This document shows positions 1-14,425 of a stretch of DNA of 64,000 nucleotides, piece after piece. The notes under the pieces were generated by a model. The model did no database searches. It had not been told where the DNA came from and saw only the letters and a list, made by a program, of their open reading frames with translations. The stretch is from contig NZ_CP108032.1 of assembly GCF_036169555.1 (NCBI RefSeq), positions 248,001-312,000 of the forward strand, read 5' to 3'. Position numbers and translations under genes: made by a program. The stretch's first letter is position 1. Every line of letters begins with the position of its first letter. Origin of the DNA: Streptomyces sp. NBC_00306. Lineage in GTDB: Bacteria > Actinomycetota > Actinomycetes > Streptomycetales > Streptomycetaceae.

Positions 1-5591
<5,591 letters not shown>

Positions 5592-6107
5592 CGGAACCTC
5601 CGTGTCATTGAGCTCACCCGGCCACAACATCTGCCCAAAAGAACACAAGGCACTTCCCCCAGAATGGTGAGACGTCAGCGAAAAGGGCATGGATCATTCA
5701 GCGGAGCCATGCTGTCGAGAACACGCGGCGAAACCGCTCGGACGAAGGGCCGGACAAAGGGCCCTCTCCCCGAAATTCGTAAGCCTGACCGAAGCCTAAA
5801 CCAGCCCGGGAGGTGGCTGATACAAAACCTCTGGAGGCTCCCTGGAGCCTGCCGCGGAAGGCGGGGTGGGAGATTTCCGGGGCGGCCGGAAATGACGGAG
5901 CCCGCGGGTCGGCGGCGACCGGCGGGCGGGTGCGGCGGGGCGGCGAAGGAGCGCCTGCGGGCGGGTGCGGCGGGGCGGCGAAGGAGCCGGCGCGTGGCGC
6001 GGACGGCGCAGGTGCGGCCGGGCGCGGCCGCTGAGCTGCGACGGATACGGCGGCGCCCGCCGCGGGTGCGACGGGCGGGCCGGACGGGAGGGGTACGGGC
6101 CGGGCGA
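5592..6107. other. 516-bp intergenic spacer before the NRPS gene
   Basis: No convincing gene is seen between the NRPS start and the upstream thioesterase stop. Open frames here are GC-rich and compositionally unlike their neighbours. The spacer holds a 31-bp direct repeat (5922-5952 and 5957-5987) and presumably the promoter of the NRPS gene, which I could not locate by motif. Confidence 0.5.
5922..5987. repeat. 31-bp direct repeat, two copies with 35-bp period
   Basis: The copies at 5922-5952 and 5957-5987 are identical (GCGGGCGGGTGCGG...GAAGGAGC). They lie in the non-coding spacer upstream of the NRPS gene. Function unknown; simple GC-rich duplication is likely. Confidence 0.85.
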
Positions 6108-6887
6108 CTACCGGTCCAGTACCGCATCGGCGAGGAACGCGAAGACCTCCGCGTCCGTGCCGGCGTCGAAGAGATAGAAGTGCCCGCCGGGGAAGATGCG
6201 CTGCTCGAACCCTGCGGCGGTGTGGTCGCCCCAGCCTTCGATGGTCTCCAGCGGAGCGCGGACGTCCGTCTCGCCGACCATCACGGTGATGGGGCTCTGC
6301 AGCAGCGGGCCCACCGTCATGGCGTGCTGCTCCCACAGGGCGAAGTCGGCGAGCACGGTCGGGATGAGGGCGTCCATGGCGTCCTCGTCCACGGCCACCT
6401 CCTCGTCGAAGCCGCCGAGGCGCATGACCTCGGCACGGAACTCCTCCTCCGACAGGTTGTGGATCTTGGGGCGGAGCGCGGCCGCGGCGGGTGAGGGCTG
6501 CGCGGACAGGAACAGGCGGTCCGGGCGGGGGCCGCCCCGGGCCTGGAGGAGCTGGGCCACCTCGTACGCCAGCAGGGCACCGCAGGAGTGGCCGAAGAAG
6601 GAGAACGAGCCGGTCAGGAGCGGGCCGAGAGCCTCCGTCACGTCCCGGACCAGCGGGCCGACCTCGGTGGCCGGGTCCTCCAGAATGCGGTTCTGACGGC
6701 CGGGCAGCTGCACGGCCACCACCTCGATGTCGGCGGGCAGGGCGGGCACCCAGTCGGCGAACGCGCTCGCGCCGCCGCCGGCGTGCGGGAAGCAGAACAG
6801 CCGGTGCCGGCTGCCGGGGCGGCGCGCGCGCCAGATGAACGGGCTCTCGAGAACCAGGCCGGAGCGCTGGCGTATGTGTGTCGTCAT
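6108..6887 (-). CDS. Type II (editing) thioesterase
   Basis: This 259-residue alpha/beta hydrolase is of the GrsT/RifR class, which removes wrong or stalled acyl groups from carrier domains. It has FCFPHAGGGASAF near the N-terminus, the nucleophile elbow GHSCGALLAYE, an acid in GETDVRAP and the catalytic His in GGHFYLF. The start is the ATG at 6887, preceded by GAGGGG; a longer upstream extension is arginine-rich and unlikely to be translated. It lies upstream of the NRPS gene on the same strand and probably serves it. An array of five 11-bp repeats sits about 270-320 bp upstream of its start. Confidence 0.93.
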   Translation of the reverse strand: MTTHIRQRSGLVLESPFIWRARRPGSRHRLFCFPHAGGGASAFADWVPALPADIEVVAVQLPGRQNRILEDPATEVGPLVRDVTEALGPLLTGSFSFFGHSCGALLAYEVAQLLQARGGPRPDRLFLSAQPSPAAAALRPKIHNLSEEEFRAEVMRLGGFDEEVAVDEDAMDALIPTVLADFALWEQHAMTVGPLLQSPITVMVGETDVRAPLETIEGWGDHTAAGFEQRIFPGGHFYLFDAGTDAEVFAFLADAVLDR

Positions 6888-7364
6888 GACCCCTCGACAG
6901 AATCGGGAAAACGTCCGGCGAAATGCACGGACGGGAAAGCGGAATTCGCCGTTCAAACGATTTCCGTGGTGCCGTGCGTGCCGCAGGGGCACGGTGCACA
7001 GGAATGGCTTCCCGATGTTATGAGCGAGAGTCCGGAGAGGCAAGGAACATCCCCACGCCGGCACGGGGCCGATTTCGTGACTACCCCGCTTCCTGACCTG
7101 TGGGAATGCAGAATGTGTCCGATTCCCGGAGAATTTCGGTGACGGTCGCCGATGCTTTTCCGAGTCCGGTCCGAGTTGTTTTCGAGTGTCTTTCGAGCCG
7201 CTTTCGAGCGGAGGCGGTCGTATGGGGGACGCGCGGGGCGGGAACGGCGCGAGGGCCGTCCGGGCGGGTGCCCGGACGGCCCCAGCGGTCGCCCTGTGTG
7301 GGCGTCCGCAGCCGCGATGTCCGACGGCTGCTCGGTCCGTCCTTCCGGCCCGGATGACGACCGG
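6888..7364. other. 477-bp spacer carrying a SARP-type repeat array
   Basis: No gene is recognised. The notable content is the 11-bp-period repeat array at 7160-7209, described separately. The rest shows no convincing coding signal on either strand. Confidence 0.5.
7160..7209. promoter_or_regulatory. Five-copy 11-bp direct repeat, probable SARP binding array
   Basis: The core CGAG recurs at 7161, 7172, 7183, 7194 and 7205, exactly every 11 bp, in the contexts TCCGAGT (twice), TTCGAGT and TTCGAGC (twice). A weaker CGAT at 7150 keeps the same phase. SARPs of the ActII-ORF4/DnrI type bind direct repeats with a TCGAG core spaced by 11 or 22 bp. The array lies upstream of the thioesterase gene (minus strand). 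No plus-strand gene starts nearby. Confidence 0.75.
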
Positions 7365-8225
7365 TCAGAGGCCGGGCCGGGCGAGGGGGGCGCGCTCGGC
7401 GCGGTGGACCACGATGTCGCCGCTGCTGGTGCGGACACGGACGTCGACGCTCGCGCCGCTCTCCCCCGTCCCGTCGGCGGTGTCCAGCATCCGGTGGATC
7501 GTGCCGGCCTGCGCGTCGGCGTCGAGCCAGGCGGCGGTGCCCTCGGGGATGCCCACCTGGATGTTGCCGACCCGGGTGCGCAGGTCGACCCGGCCGTGGG
7601 CCTCGTCGATGCAGATGTCCCCGGTCGCGCAGGTGGCGGTGACGGCGGCGCGGGCGATGCCGATGGAAACGGTGCCCTCGCCGGTCTTCAGCTGCGCCTC
7701 GCCGGTGATCTCGTCCAGCTGGGTGAGACCGTCGGAGTTCTTGATCAGGGCGGTGCCGACGACGGCACCGATCCGCAGTTCGCCGGTGCCGGTGGCGATC
7801 TCGGCGTCCCCGGTGCGGACCACAGTGATGTCGCCGTTGTGGGTGCGCAGTTGCACCGCGCCGGCCTGCTCGATGCGGATGTCGCCGTCCTGGACCGTCA
7901 CACCGCACTCCCCCATCGCCCCCGCGCTGGTGACGGAGCCACGCGCGGCGGTCGCGTTGAGCCGGGAGCCCTGCGGGAGTGCGATCTCCACCCGCACCCC
8001 GCCCGGAGCGCCGTTCAGCACCCGCCCCTTGGGCGTCTTGACCAGCAGCTTGCCGCCCGTGCAGCCCACCCGGGTCTGCTGCGCCGCCTGCACATCGGCC
8101 TCGGCGGCAGAGGCCGGGTGGACCTCCACCACCGTGTCGGTGCGCTGCGAGGCGATGATCCGGACGGTGCCGGACTCCAGGTGGACGGTGGCGGTGATCG
8201 GCTTCGGGGTCTCGAAGGTAGGCAT
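7365..8225 (-). CDS. DUF4097-type beta-strand repeat protein
   Basis: A 286-residue protein made of repeating short beta-strand units (for example GVTVQDGDIRIEQAG, VQLRTHNGDITVVRTG, DLRTRVGNIQVGIPEG), the pattern of the DUF4097/putative adhesin family. These form a right-handed beta-solenoid-like stack. No signal peptide or membrane segment is seen, so it is probably cytoplasmic. Such genes are frequent beside regulators in Streptomyces but have no settled function. The start is the ATG at 8225, with a purine-rich stretch just upstream. It lies between the ketoreductase and thioesterase genes on the same strand. Confidence 0.85.
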   Translation of the reverse strand: MPTFETPKPITATVHLESGTVRIIASQRTDTVVEVHPASAAEADVQAAQQTRVGCTGGKLLVKTPKGRVLNGAPGGVRVEIALPQGSRLNATAARGSVTSAGAMGECGVTVQDGDIRIEQAGAVQLRTHNGDITVVRTGDAEIATGTGELRIGAVVGTALIKNSDGLTQLDEITGEAQLKTGEGTVSIGIARAAVTATCATGDICIDEAHGRVDLRTRVGNIQVGIPEGTAAWLDADAQAGTIHRMLDTADGTGESGASVDVRVRTSSGDIVVHRAERAPLARPGL

Positions 8226-8368
8226 GCTTTCCCATCCTCAGTCTGATTTCTCGCCCCCGCCGTTGGGACGGGTGCGCTGGGCCGGTCGGTGTGTGTCGGC
8301 AGGTGGGCAGCGGAGGGTGACCGGCTGTCAGGTGGTCGACAACCGTGGCCGCTGATGGGTGGTGGGGG

Positions 8369-9151
8369 TCAGAAGGCGCCGAGCCCGCCACAGACGTTGA
8401 GCGCCTGGGCGGTGATCGACGCGGCGCTGTCCGTGGTCAGATAGCCGACCAGCCCCGCGACTTCCTGCGGGGTGGCGTAACGGCCGAGCGGGATACGGGC
8501 CTCGAACTGCTGCTGGACGAACTCCTCCGTCGTCTCCCACGCCGCGGCGTAGCCCTGGCGGACCCGCTCGGCCATCGGGGTCTCGACGTAGCCGGGGCAG
8601 ACCGCGTTGACGGTGATGCCGTGCGGGGCGAGCTCCTTGCCCAAGGCCTTGGTGAAGCCGACGACGCCGTGTTTGGAGGCGGAGTACGGGGCGCCGAGCA
8701 GGACGCCCTGTTTGCCGGCGGTGGAGGCGATGTTGATGATCCGCCCGTGCCCCGTGCCCGTCATGCCGCCGTTCCTGAGGACTTCACTGGTCACCAGGAA
8801 GACACCGTTGAGGTTGGTGTCGACGACGTCGTACCAGAGTTCGTCGGCGAGGTCGGCCGTCGGGCCGCCGCCGCTGCGGCCGGCGTTGTTGACGAGGATC
8901 CCGAGCGGGCCGAACGCGGCCGCGGCGGCCACCAGTTCGGAGACCGACTGTCGCGAGCGGACGTCGGCGCCGGTGCCGTGGGCGTCGATGCCTTCGCCGC
9001 GCAGGTCCTCGACCGCCTGGTCGACCTGCTCTCCGGTGCGCGCGCAGATGAAGACGCGGTGGCCGCGGTGGCCCAGGTCGCGGGCGACGCTCAGGCCGAT
9101 GCCGCCCGTCGCGCCGGTGATCAGGGCGGTGGTCCGCGCCGTTGCCGTCAT
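8369..9151 (-). CDS. ActIII-type polyketide ketoreductase (SDR)
   Basis: A 260-residue short-chain dehydrogenase very like ActIII-class ketoreductases, which reduce the C-9 carbonyl of ACP-bound aromatic polyketides with NADPH. Visible are TGATGGIG for cofactor binding, NNAGRSGGG, DELWYDVVDTNLNGVF, INIASTAGKQGV, the catalytic YSASK and the NAVCPGYVETPMAERVR lid region. GKQGV and SGGG are diagnostic of the type II PKS subgroup rather than FabG. The start is the ATG at 9151, eight bases after GGAGG; a Met 15 bp upstream would use the ribosome site as codons. Two TCGAG-core repeats 11 bp apart lie about 110 bp upstream. Confidence 0.93.
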   Translation of the reverse strand: MTATARTTALITGATGGIGLSVARDLGHRGHRVFICARTGEQVDQAVEDLRGEGIDAHGTGADVRSRQSVSELVAAAAAFGPLGILVNNAGRSGGGPTADLADELWYDVVDTNLNGVFLVTSEVLRNGGMTGTGHGRIINIASTAGKQGVLLGAPYSASKHGVVGFTKALGKELAPHGITVNAVCPGYVETPMAERVRQGYAAAWETTEEFVQQQFEARIPLGRYATPQEVAGLVGYLTTDSAASITAQALNVCGGLGAF

Positions 9152-9253
9152 GGGGTGAGCCTCCACGAGCCCGTCGGAGTGGGGGTCGGTGCTCCGGCAA
9201 CGTAGCTGGCGGAGCAGGGCCGTTCGCGGTTCCTGAGGCAGGCGTGGGCCGGT

Positions 9254-9272
9254 CCTCGACCACCTCTCGAGC
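9254..9272 (-). promoter_or_regulatory. Two TCGAG repeats 11 bp apart upstream of the ketoreductase gene
   Basis: On the minus strand the sequence reads TCGAGAG and, 11 bp later, TCGAGGA (plus-strand TCGA at 9256 and 9267). The spacing and core fit a SARP site for the ketoreductase gene that starts at 9151. Confidence 0.55.
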
Positions 9273-9422
9273 CGGGCACCTCCGGGGGTGCGGCCGCAGG
9301 GCGGTGCGACACCGTCAGTACGCCCGGCGGCGGTGCGAGGCCCCGCGGTACGGGCGTCCTCAACGCGGGCGGGGACGGGGCTGGTGCCCGGGGAGGGGGC
9401 GTTGCGGGCGCCTCATCCGGTT

Positions 9423-9441
9423 CTCGAGCCGCGTCCGAGCC
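9423..9441 (+). promoter_or_regulatory. Two CGAGCC repeats 11 bp apart upstream of the SARP-like gene
   Basis: TCGAGCC and CCGAGCC have CGAG at 9425 and 9436, exactly 11 bp apart, about 95 bp before the TTG start at 9534. This is consistent with SARP auto- or cross-regulation. Confidence 0.45.
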
Positions 9442-9533
9442 GTCGTCATTTCAATGACAAGGGACGCAAGAGCGCGTCCCGGGACTGCGGTGGGGGCGGA
9501 TCCCCTCGCCGCGGCTGACAGGGGGAGTCGGAG

Positions 9534-10412
9534 TTGCTGATCAGACTCATAGGTCTCGTCACCATCGAGCACGAGGGTCTTGCCCCGCTGCACGTGTCCG
9601 GCGGCCAGGCGCAGACGGTACTGGCGCGGCTGGTTCTGGAACGGGAGTCGGGCACCGTGCGCGAGCATCTCGCCGACACCCTGTGGCCCGAGGGCCTGCC
9701 CGACACCTGGGCCTCGGCGCTGCGGGGCGTGGTCAGCCGGGTGCGGGCGCATCTGGCGAACCCGCTGCAGCGTCCGGGCGAAACGCCACTGGTGTCGCAG
9801 AGCGGCCGCTACCTGCTGCGGCTGCCTGAGGGTGCGGCCGTCGACGTGGAGGCCGCCGAACGGGCGGTCGCACAGGCGGAGGCGGCGCTGGCGGACGGCG
9901 GGCATGCGACGGCGCAGCAGCTCTCGGCGGGCGCCGTCGCCCAGTTGCGCGGCTCGTTCCTGCCCGCCCAGGAGGGCGAATGGGCGGGCGGAGTGCGCGA
10001 GCGACTGGAGGATCTGCGGCTGCGCGCACTGGAGTTGGCGAGCCTGTCGGCCGCAGGGCTGGGCGAGGAGCATCCCGCGCTGCGTTACGCCGAGGAGGCG
10101 GTGCGCCATGCGCCGCTGCGGGAGAGCGCCCACCGCTGCCGGATGACGGCACACGCCGCCGCCGGCAACCGGGCTGACGCCCTGCGCGCCTACCACCGGC
10201 TGCGAGAGGTCCTGGCCGAAGAACTGGGCATAGACCCGGCGGCCGAAACGCAGGCCGCCTACCTGGAGTTACTGCGCTCCGGCCGGCCCGCCGTGCCGCG
10301 GCGACGGCCCGCGGCCTGCCGGACAGGCGGCACGGTGCTGGACCCGGTCCTGCTGGGCGCGTTCGAGGCATTGCCCCGCCCGTCGGGCAGCCCGCCCCGG
10401 CGGGTGGGCTGA
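9534..10412 (+). CDS. SARP-like regulator with bacterial transcriptional activation domain
   Basis: A 292-residue protein. Its C-terminal two thirds match the BTAD/TPR domain of AfsR-SARP proteins (REHLADTLWPEGLPDTWASALRGVVSRVRAHL, then REVLAEELGIDPAAETQAAYLELL). The N-terminal winged-helix is short but present (LIRLIGLVTIE). The start is a TTG at 9534 after a GGGGAG site. A leucine TTA codon lies at 10269-10271 in frame, so translation should depend on the bldA tRNA, as with many cluster-situated activators. Its pathway targets are probably the CGAG-repeat promoters nearby. The family is clear; direct DNA binding is inferred. Confidence 0.85.
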   Translation: MLIRLIGLVTIEHEGLAPLHVSGGQAQTVLARLVLERESGTVREHLADTLWPEGLPDTWASALRGVVSRVRAHLANPLQRPGETPLVSQSGRYLLRLPEGAAVDVEAAERAVAQAEAALADGGHATAQQLSAGAVAQLRGSFLPAQEGEWAGGVRERLEDLRLRALELASLSAAGLGEEHPALRYAEEAVRHAPLRESAHRCRMTAHAAAGNRADALRAYHRLREVLAEELGIDPAAETQAAYLELLRSGRPAVPRRRPAACRTGGTVLDPVLLGAFEALPRPSGSPPRRVG

Positions 10413-10634
10413 CACCCCCGCCCGCCCGCGCGGAGGGACGGGCGCACTCGTCGCGGGCACATCCGCGCCGTGCGGCCGGCGGCCACGGACCAGCTGCGCC
10501 CGTCCGGCGCCTCCTCACCCCGTCCGCCGGGGGGCAGGGCGGTCGCCGGTGGCCGGGGAGCGTGTTGCGCCGCTGTTGCGCGCCGCACGGTTTCGTTGAC
10601 TCCCGACAGCCGGCTACGGGAGTGGGGGACGGAC

Positions 10635-11522
10635 ATGACGACGGTGCCCGGCAGGCCGGTGCGCCGCGGCCACACCGCGGAGCACCCTCCCGGGGCCGGT
10701 GACACCTTCCACCGGTTGCTCCTGGGCGAGACGATGGTGAGCTCGGGCGGCTACTGGGAGGACGGCGAGGACCTGGTCGAGACGCTGGACGAGGCACAGG
10801 AACGCAAGCTCGACCGGCTCGTCGAACTCGCCGGCGCCACCGGAGCCCGCCGGGTTCTCGACCTCGGCTGCGGCTGGGGCACCCTGCTCAACAGGCTCAC
10901 CGTCGTCCACGGTGTCGAACACGCCGTGGGCCTGACGCACAGCCGTATCCAGCAGCGGTTCGTCACCGGCTTCGGCAACCCTCGTATCTCGGCCCGCGTC
11001 GAGGACTGGCAGGACCACGTCCCGGGCGGCCCCTACGACGCGGCGTTCGGCATCAACACTCTCGAACAGGTGGTACCGGCAGGGTCGGCACGAGACGAAC
11101 GCGCGGCCCACTACCGGGCGTTCTTCACTTCGGTGGGCACGGCGCTGCGGCCCGGGGCGCGGCTGGTCCTGGACATCCTCACCGCACAAGTGCCACGGGC
11201 GCACGGCCGCCGGCCGGTGGTGGATCTCGCGTTCCTGCGCCGTGCCGGATCCCCCTTTCCCACCGGCCACATCCCCCGCCTGCACGAGGTGGTGCGGGGC
11301 GCCGCCGGATCGTTCGACGTCCTCGAGATCGTGGACGAACACGCGTCGTACGCGCGGGCCTGCCGGGCCTGGCTCCAGCGTCTGGCCCGCTGCCGGGACG
11401 TGGCCGTGGTCCTGGGGGGCGAGGACGCGGTGGCCCGCTACGAACGGGGGCTGGGCATCCTCGCGAATGCGCTGGAGGACCGGATCCTCAGCAACGTCCG
11501 CATCACCGCGGCCCGCCGCTGA
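10635..11522 (+). CDS. SAM-dependent methyltransferase, cyclopropane-fatty-acid-synthase-like class
   Basis: A 295-residue class I methyltransferase. VLDLGCGWGTLLN is the SAM-binding motif I, and VGLTHSRIQQ and EDWQDH follow in the order seen in CFA/mycolic acid methyltransferases and related natural-product C- and O-methyltransferases. FGINTLEQVVP takes the place of the usual acidic post II segment. The start is the ATG at 10635, with GGGGGACGG upstream. It lies downstream of the SARP-like gene on the same strand. The substrate cannot be read from the sequence; methylation of an amino acid precursor or polyketide intermediate is possible. Confidence 0.85.
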   Translation: MTTVPGRPVRRGHTAEHPPGAGDTFHRLLLGETMVSSGGYWEDGEDLVETLDEAQERKLDRLVELAGATGARRVLDLGCGWGTLLNRLTVVHGVEHAVGLTHSRIQQRFVTGFGNPRISARVEDWQDHVPGGPYDAAFGINTLEQVVPAGSARDERAAHYRAFFTSVGTALRPGARLVLDILTAQVPRAHGRRPVVDLAFLRRAGSPFPTGHIPRLHEVVRGAAGSFDVLEIVDEHASYARACRAWLQRLARCRDVAVVLGGEDAVARYERGLGILANALEDRILSNVRITAARR

Positions 11523-11742
11523 CACCCGGGCGCCCGATGCCGGAGAGGGACGGGGGCGGTCCGCGGGGGCGGCCGCTCAGCAGCGGGGTGGGACGCCGAG
11601 CGTGTGCTGCTGGAGGGGGTGCGGTCAGCGTAGGGGCGGTGCGCTGCCGCGGCGGACGGGCCCGACCGGTCGCCGAGCGCGGCTCGGCCTCTCCCGACCG
11701 GTGGCGGGTCATCGGCCCCAGGAGTCGTCCGCCGTCAGGTCG

Positions 11743-12090
11743 TCACCGCGGGGCGGAGGTGTGCACAGGCGACAGGCCCTCCTCCACCCGGACGGTCCCG
11801 CTCGGCGCGGTGTGCCGGTCCGGTGCGGCCGCCCGTTGGCCGGCGGCGGCGTACACGGCCAGGAAGGTGGCCAGGCCCCGCGTCCCGGGGCGGGCGGACA
11901 GGGCGGACAGGGCAGTGAGGGGCACGCTGTGGCGCAGCCGTGCGCACAGGGCAGCGTGTGTACGCAGGGCAGCGGCGGTCACCGCTCCCGCGTCGCGGTC
12001 CGCCGGGCCGGTGCCGGACATCCGCAGGGCCTCCGTCCGGGCCAGGGCGAGGAGTCGGGCCGTGCGTTGCTGCGTCGTCGCCTCGGGCAT
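11743..12090 (-). CDS. Small hypothetical protein
   Basis: A 115-residue alanine- and arginine-rich frame starting at the ATG at 12090 after CTGGGGG. The middle (VPLTALSALSARPGTRGLATFLAVYAAAG) could form helices. I recognise no domain. It follows the condensation-like gene on the same strand with a 91-bp gap. It may be real but could be a compositional open frame. Confidence 0.35.
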   Translation of the reverse strand: MPEATTQQRTARLLALARTEALRMSGTGPADRDAGAVTAAALRTHAALCARLRHSVPLTALSALSARPGTRGLATFLAVYAAAGQRAAAPDRHTAPSGTVRVEEGLSPVHTSAPR

Positions 12091-12181
12091 ACCCCCAGGG
12101 TCGCGCCCGGCACTCGAGGCCTTCTCGACTCCCGGTCGTGCGCCCGCCCGCCAAGGCCCACGGGGGGCGGGTAGTGGCGGG

Positions 12182-14425
12182 TCAGGTGCGGTCGCGAGTG
12201 GCGGTGTGGAGGCTGCGGGCGAGCCGGACGGTGTCGCCGGTGTCGCCGGTCAGGACCACGACCCGGGGCCGTGCCCCGTGCCTGGTGGCCAGCCGGGCGG
12301 TCTCGCAGGCGATGGTTCCCTGCCCGGACAGGGCGCCCAGGACGAGGGGGCCGCCGGCCCGGGTCCGTGCGGCGAGCGCGGGCGCCCAGGCGGCCGGTCC
12401 GCCGGACGCGGTGGCCAGCAGGACGAGTTCCTCGGGTCCGGGGTAGGCGTGCGCGAGCCGGTCGTGGAACACCTCCGGCCTGCCCGGCGCCTGTAGCAGG
12501 GCAACGGTGCCCGCACCGGGGTGCCGGGCGCGCCGGAGCACCGTCAGCGCCGGCCCGGCGGCGGGGATGTGCGTACTGCTGCCGGTTCCCACCGGCAGAG
12601 CGCCGGATGGAGGGCCGGCGGCGGGAAGCAGCTGGAGGACCTGGGCGACGGTGGTGGACTCCCCCGCCCGGTGCGGGAGTTCGCGGAGCAGCAGGCGGGT
12701 GTTCCGGGCGAGGGCCTCGGCGGCGAGTGGTGCCCGGCTGTAGGAGGCGGTCATCACCAGGCGCCGTGCTGTGTCGTGGTGTGCGGTCAGCGCGAGCGGG
12801 AAACCGCGGTGGCCGGCCGGCGGCGGTACGGGCTCCACCCGGATTCCCAGGGCGGCGAGTTCGCTCTCCAGCGTGGCCCCGAGCGGCGGGTGGGTCTCGA
12901 ACGCGAGGAGGCTCCCGGGCGCCGGCGGCTGCCCGGTCCATGCGTGGATCTGGCCCGCCGACACCCATTCGTACCCGGCCATGTCCAGTGCGCGGTCGCG
13001 CAGTTCGGCCAGCAGCGCGGGCACGGTGGCCCGCGGGTCGACCCGCACCGACAGCGGCTGCGGGCCGCTCAGCGCGCCGGGCAGGCGATCCACCCCCTCC
13101 AGGCCGATGCCGCGGCCCGAGACGGTGGTGCTGAACCGTACCGGCGCCGCGCCCGCCTCTCCGCCCGACCGGTACAGCAGCAGCGCCCACACGGCCTGAA
13201 GCACCGTGCTCTCGGTGACTCCCCAGAGGCCGGCCCAGGCAGCCAGCGCCCTGCTTTCACTCGGGGTGAGCCCGAAGCGAACACAGCCGCAGGCGTCCCA
13301 CGCCTCCCCTCCGACCGCGCTCACCTCCCCGGCGGGCACGTCCGCTTCCGCCGCCTGCGTGTTCAGCCCGACGGAGGGTGACTGCGTCCTCAGCCCGACG
13401 GCAGGCCGACCGGTGGACCCCTCGGCCTCGGCCGCCGGTTCGATGGCATCGCCGGTGAACCTGCTTGCACCGGCCGCAGGTTGTGGGGCGTAGGTGATGA
13501 ACTCCTGCCCGCCCACGGGACCATCGTCGCCGGGCAGGCTGCGGGTGAAGAAGTCGTTCGCGGGAGTGGTGTCCTGACCGGTGAGCCAGCGCAGGTAGTC
13601 CCCCATGTCGGGGCGGCGCTGCCCGCCCGGCAGGCGGCCGTCGGCGAGGTAGGCCCGGCAGATCTCGCGCAGCAGCAGGCGCACACTGAACGCGTCGAGC
13701 AGGGCGTCATGGTACGTGAGGAGCAGCCGGCTGGGTCCGACGGCGGGCGGACTCGCCTGCGCGTCCAGGACGGTGATGCGCAGTGGTCCGGGACGACGCG
13801 GATCCAGGCCGCGGCGGCGGTCGCGTTCGAGGAGTGCGGGCCAGGCGGCGGGGGTGCAGGGCAGACGCTGCACCTCGGTATCGACATGGTCGTGGATCAG
13901 GGTGGCGGGGTCGGGGCCGTCGTCGAAGGCGGTGCGCAGCACGCTCTCGCGGGCCACGACGGACTGCCAGGCGGACGTGAACCGTTCGGGATCCAGCGGC
14001 CCGTGCCAGTCCCAGGCGAGCTGCCCCACCTGACGTCCGGTGCCGGGGTGGGCATCGGCGTCGGCGAGCAGTTCCCGCTGGAGCGGCGTCGAGGCGACAC
14101 TGCGGGCCGGCCGCACGCCGACCGTGCCGGGGCGGGTGAGCAGATCGGCCAGCAGACCGAGCGGGAAGTCACCGGGTGCGGCGCCCGCACCGGCGGTGAA
14201 ACGCAGGCTGTGGTGCTCCGGGCCGTGGGCGGTGAGTACCGGGCACCAGACCGCGGCGGCCGGATCGCGCAGCGCGATGCCGTCCAGGGCGTCCTGGACA
14301 CGGGCGCCGTCCATCGCGCCGTACAGCTCCAGGGCGGGCAGCCCGGGGGCGGGGGCCGGGCCGAAGTCCACGACGACGGCCGTCGGTTCGTTCCGCGTTC
14401 CGCGTGCGAAGGGGCTGCTGCTCAT
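12182..14425 (-). CDS. Free-standing condensation-like protein with thioesterase-like tail
   Basis: 747 residues from the ATG at 14425 (GAAGAG upstream). Residues 1-105 are unassigned. From about 108 the protein follows an NRPS condensation domain (STPLQRELL, ESVLRTAF, PLRITVLD, RFSTTVSGR). The active-site HHxxxDG motif reads HDALLDA, so the second, catalytic His is Asp and the Gly is Ala. A variable Ala/Glu-rich insert interrupts the domain near residues 330-400. The last 120 residues resemble a thioesterase core (PLVLGALSGQGTIACETA) but lack a proper GxSxG spacing and any catalytic His. It may act as a scaffold, a docking partner or a non-canonical acyltransferase. It is divergent from the citramalate synthase gene. 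Confidence 0.8.
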   Translation of the reverse strand: MSSSPFARGTRNEPTAVVVDFGPAPAPGLPALELYGAMDGARVQDALDGIALRDPAAAVWCPVLTAHGPEHHSLRFTAGAGAAPGDFPLGLLADLLTRPGTVGVRPARSVASTPLQRELLADADAHPGTGRQVGQLAWDWHGPLDPERFTSAWQSVVARESVLRTAFDDGPDPATLIHDHVDTEVQRLPCTPAAWPALLERDRRRGLDPRRPGPLRITVLDAQASPPAVGPSRLLLTYHDALLDAFSVRLLLREICRAYLADGRLPGGQRRPDMGDYLRWLTGQDTTPANDFFTRSLPGDDGPVGGQEFITYAPQPAAGASRFTGDAIEPAAEAEGSTGRPAVGLRTQSPSVGLNTQAAEADVPAGEVSAVGGEAWDACGCVRFGLTPSESRALAAWAGLWGVTESTVLQAVWALLLYRSGGEAGAAPVRFSTTVSGRGIGLEGVDRLPGALSGPQPLSVRVDPRATVPALLAELRDRALDMAGYEWVSAGQIHAWTGQPPAPGSLLAFETHPPLGATLESELAALGIRVEPVPPPAGHRGFPLALTAHHDTARRLVMTASYSRAPLAAEALARNTRLLLRELPHRAGESTTVAQVLQLLPAAGPPSGALPVGTGSSTHIPAAGPALTVLRRARHPGAGTVALLQAPGRPEVFHDRLAHAYPGPEELVLLATASGGPAAWAPALAARTRAGGPLVLGALSGQGTIACETARLATRHGARPRVVVLTGDTGDTVRLARSLHTATRDRT

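Larger units (their letters stand above)
9152..9533. other. 382-bp divergent promoter region
   Basis: The spacer between the divergent ketoreductase and SARP-like genes. It contains two pairs of CGAG-core repeats, one pair near each gene, and no credible open frame. Confidence 0.6.

Noticed and set aside
5675..6127. Minus-strand frames in the spacer upstream of the NRPS gene
   Set aside because: Arg/Pro-rich composition generated by GC-rich repeats; overlaps the end of the thioesterase gene.
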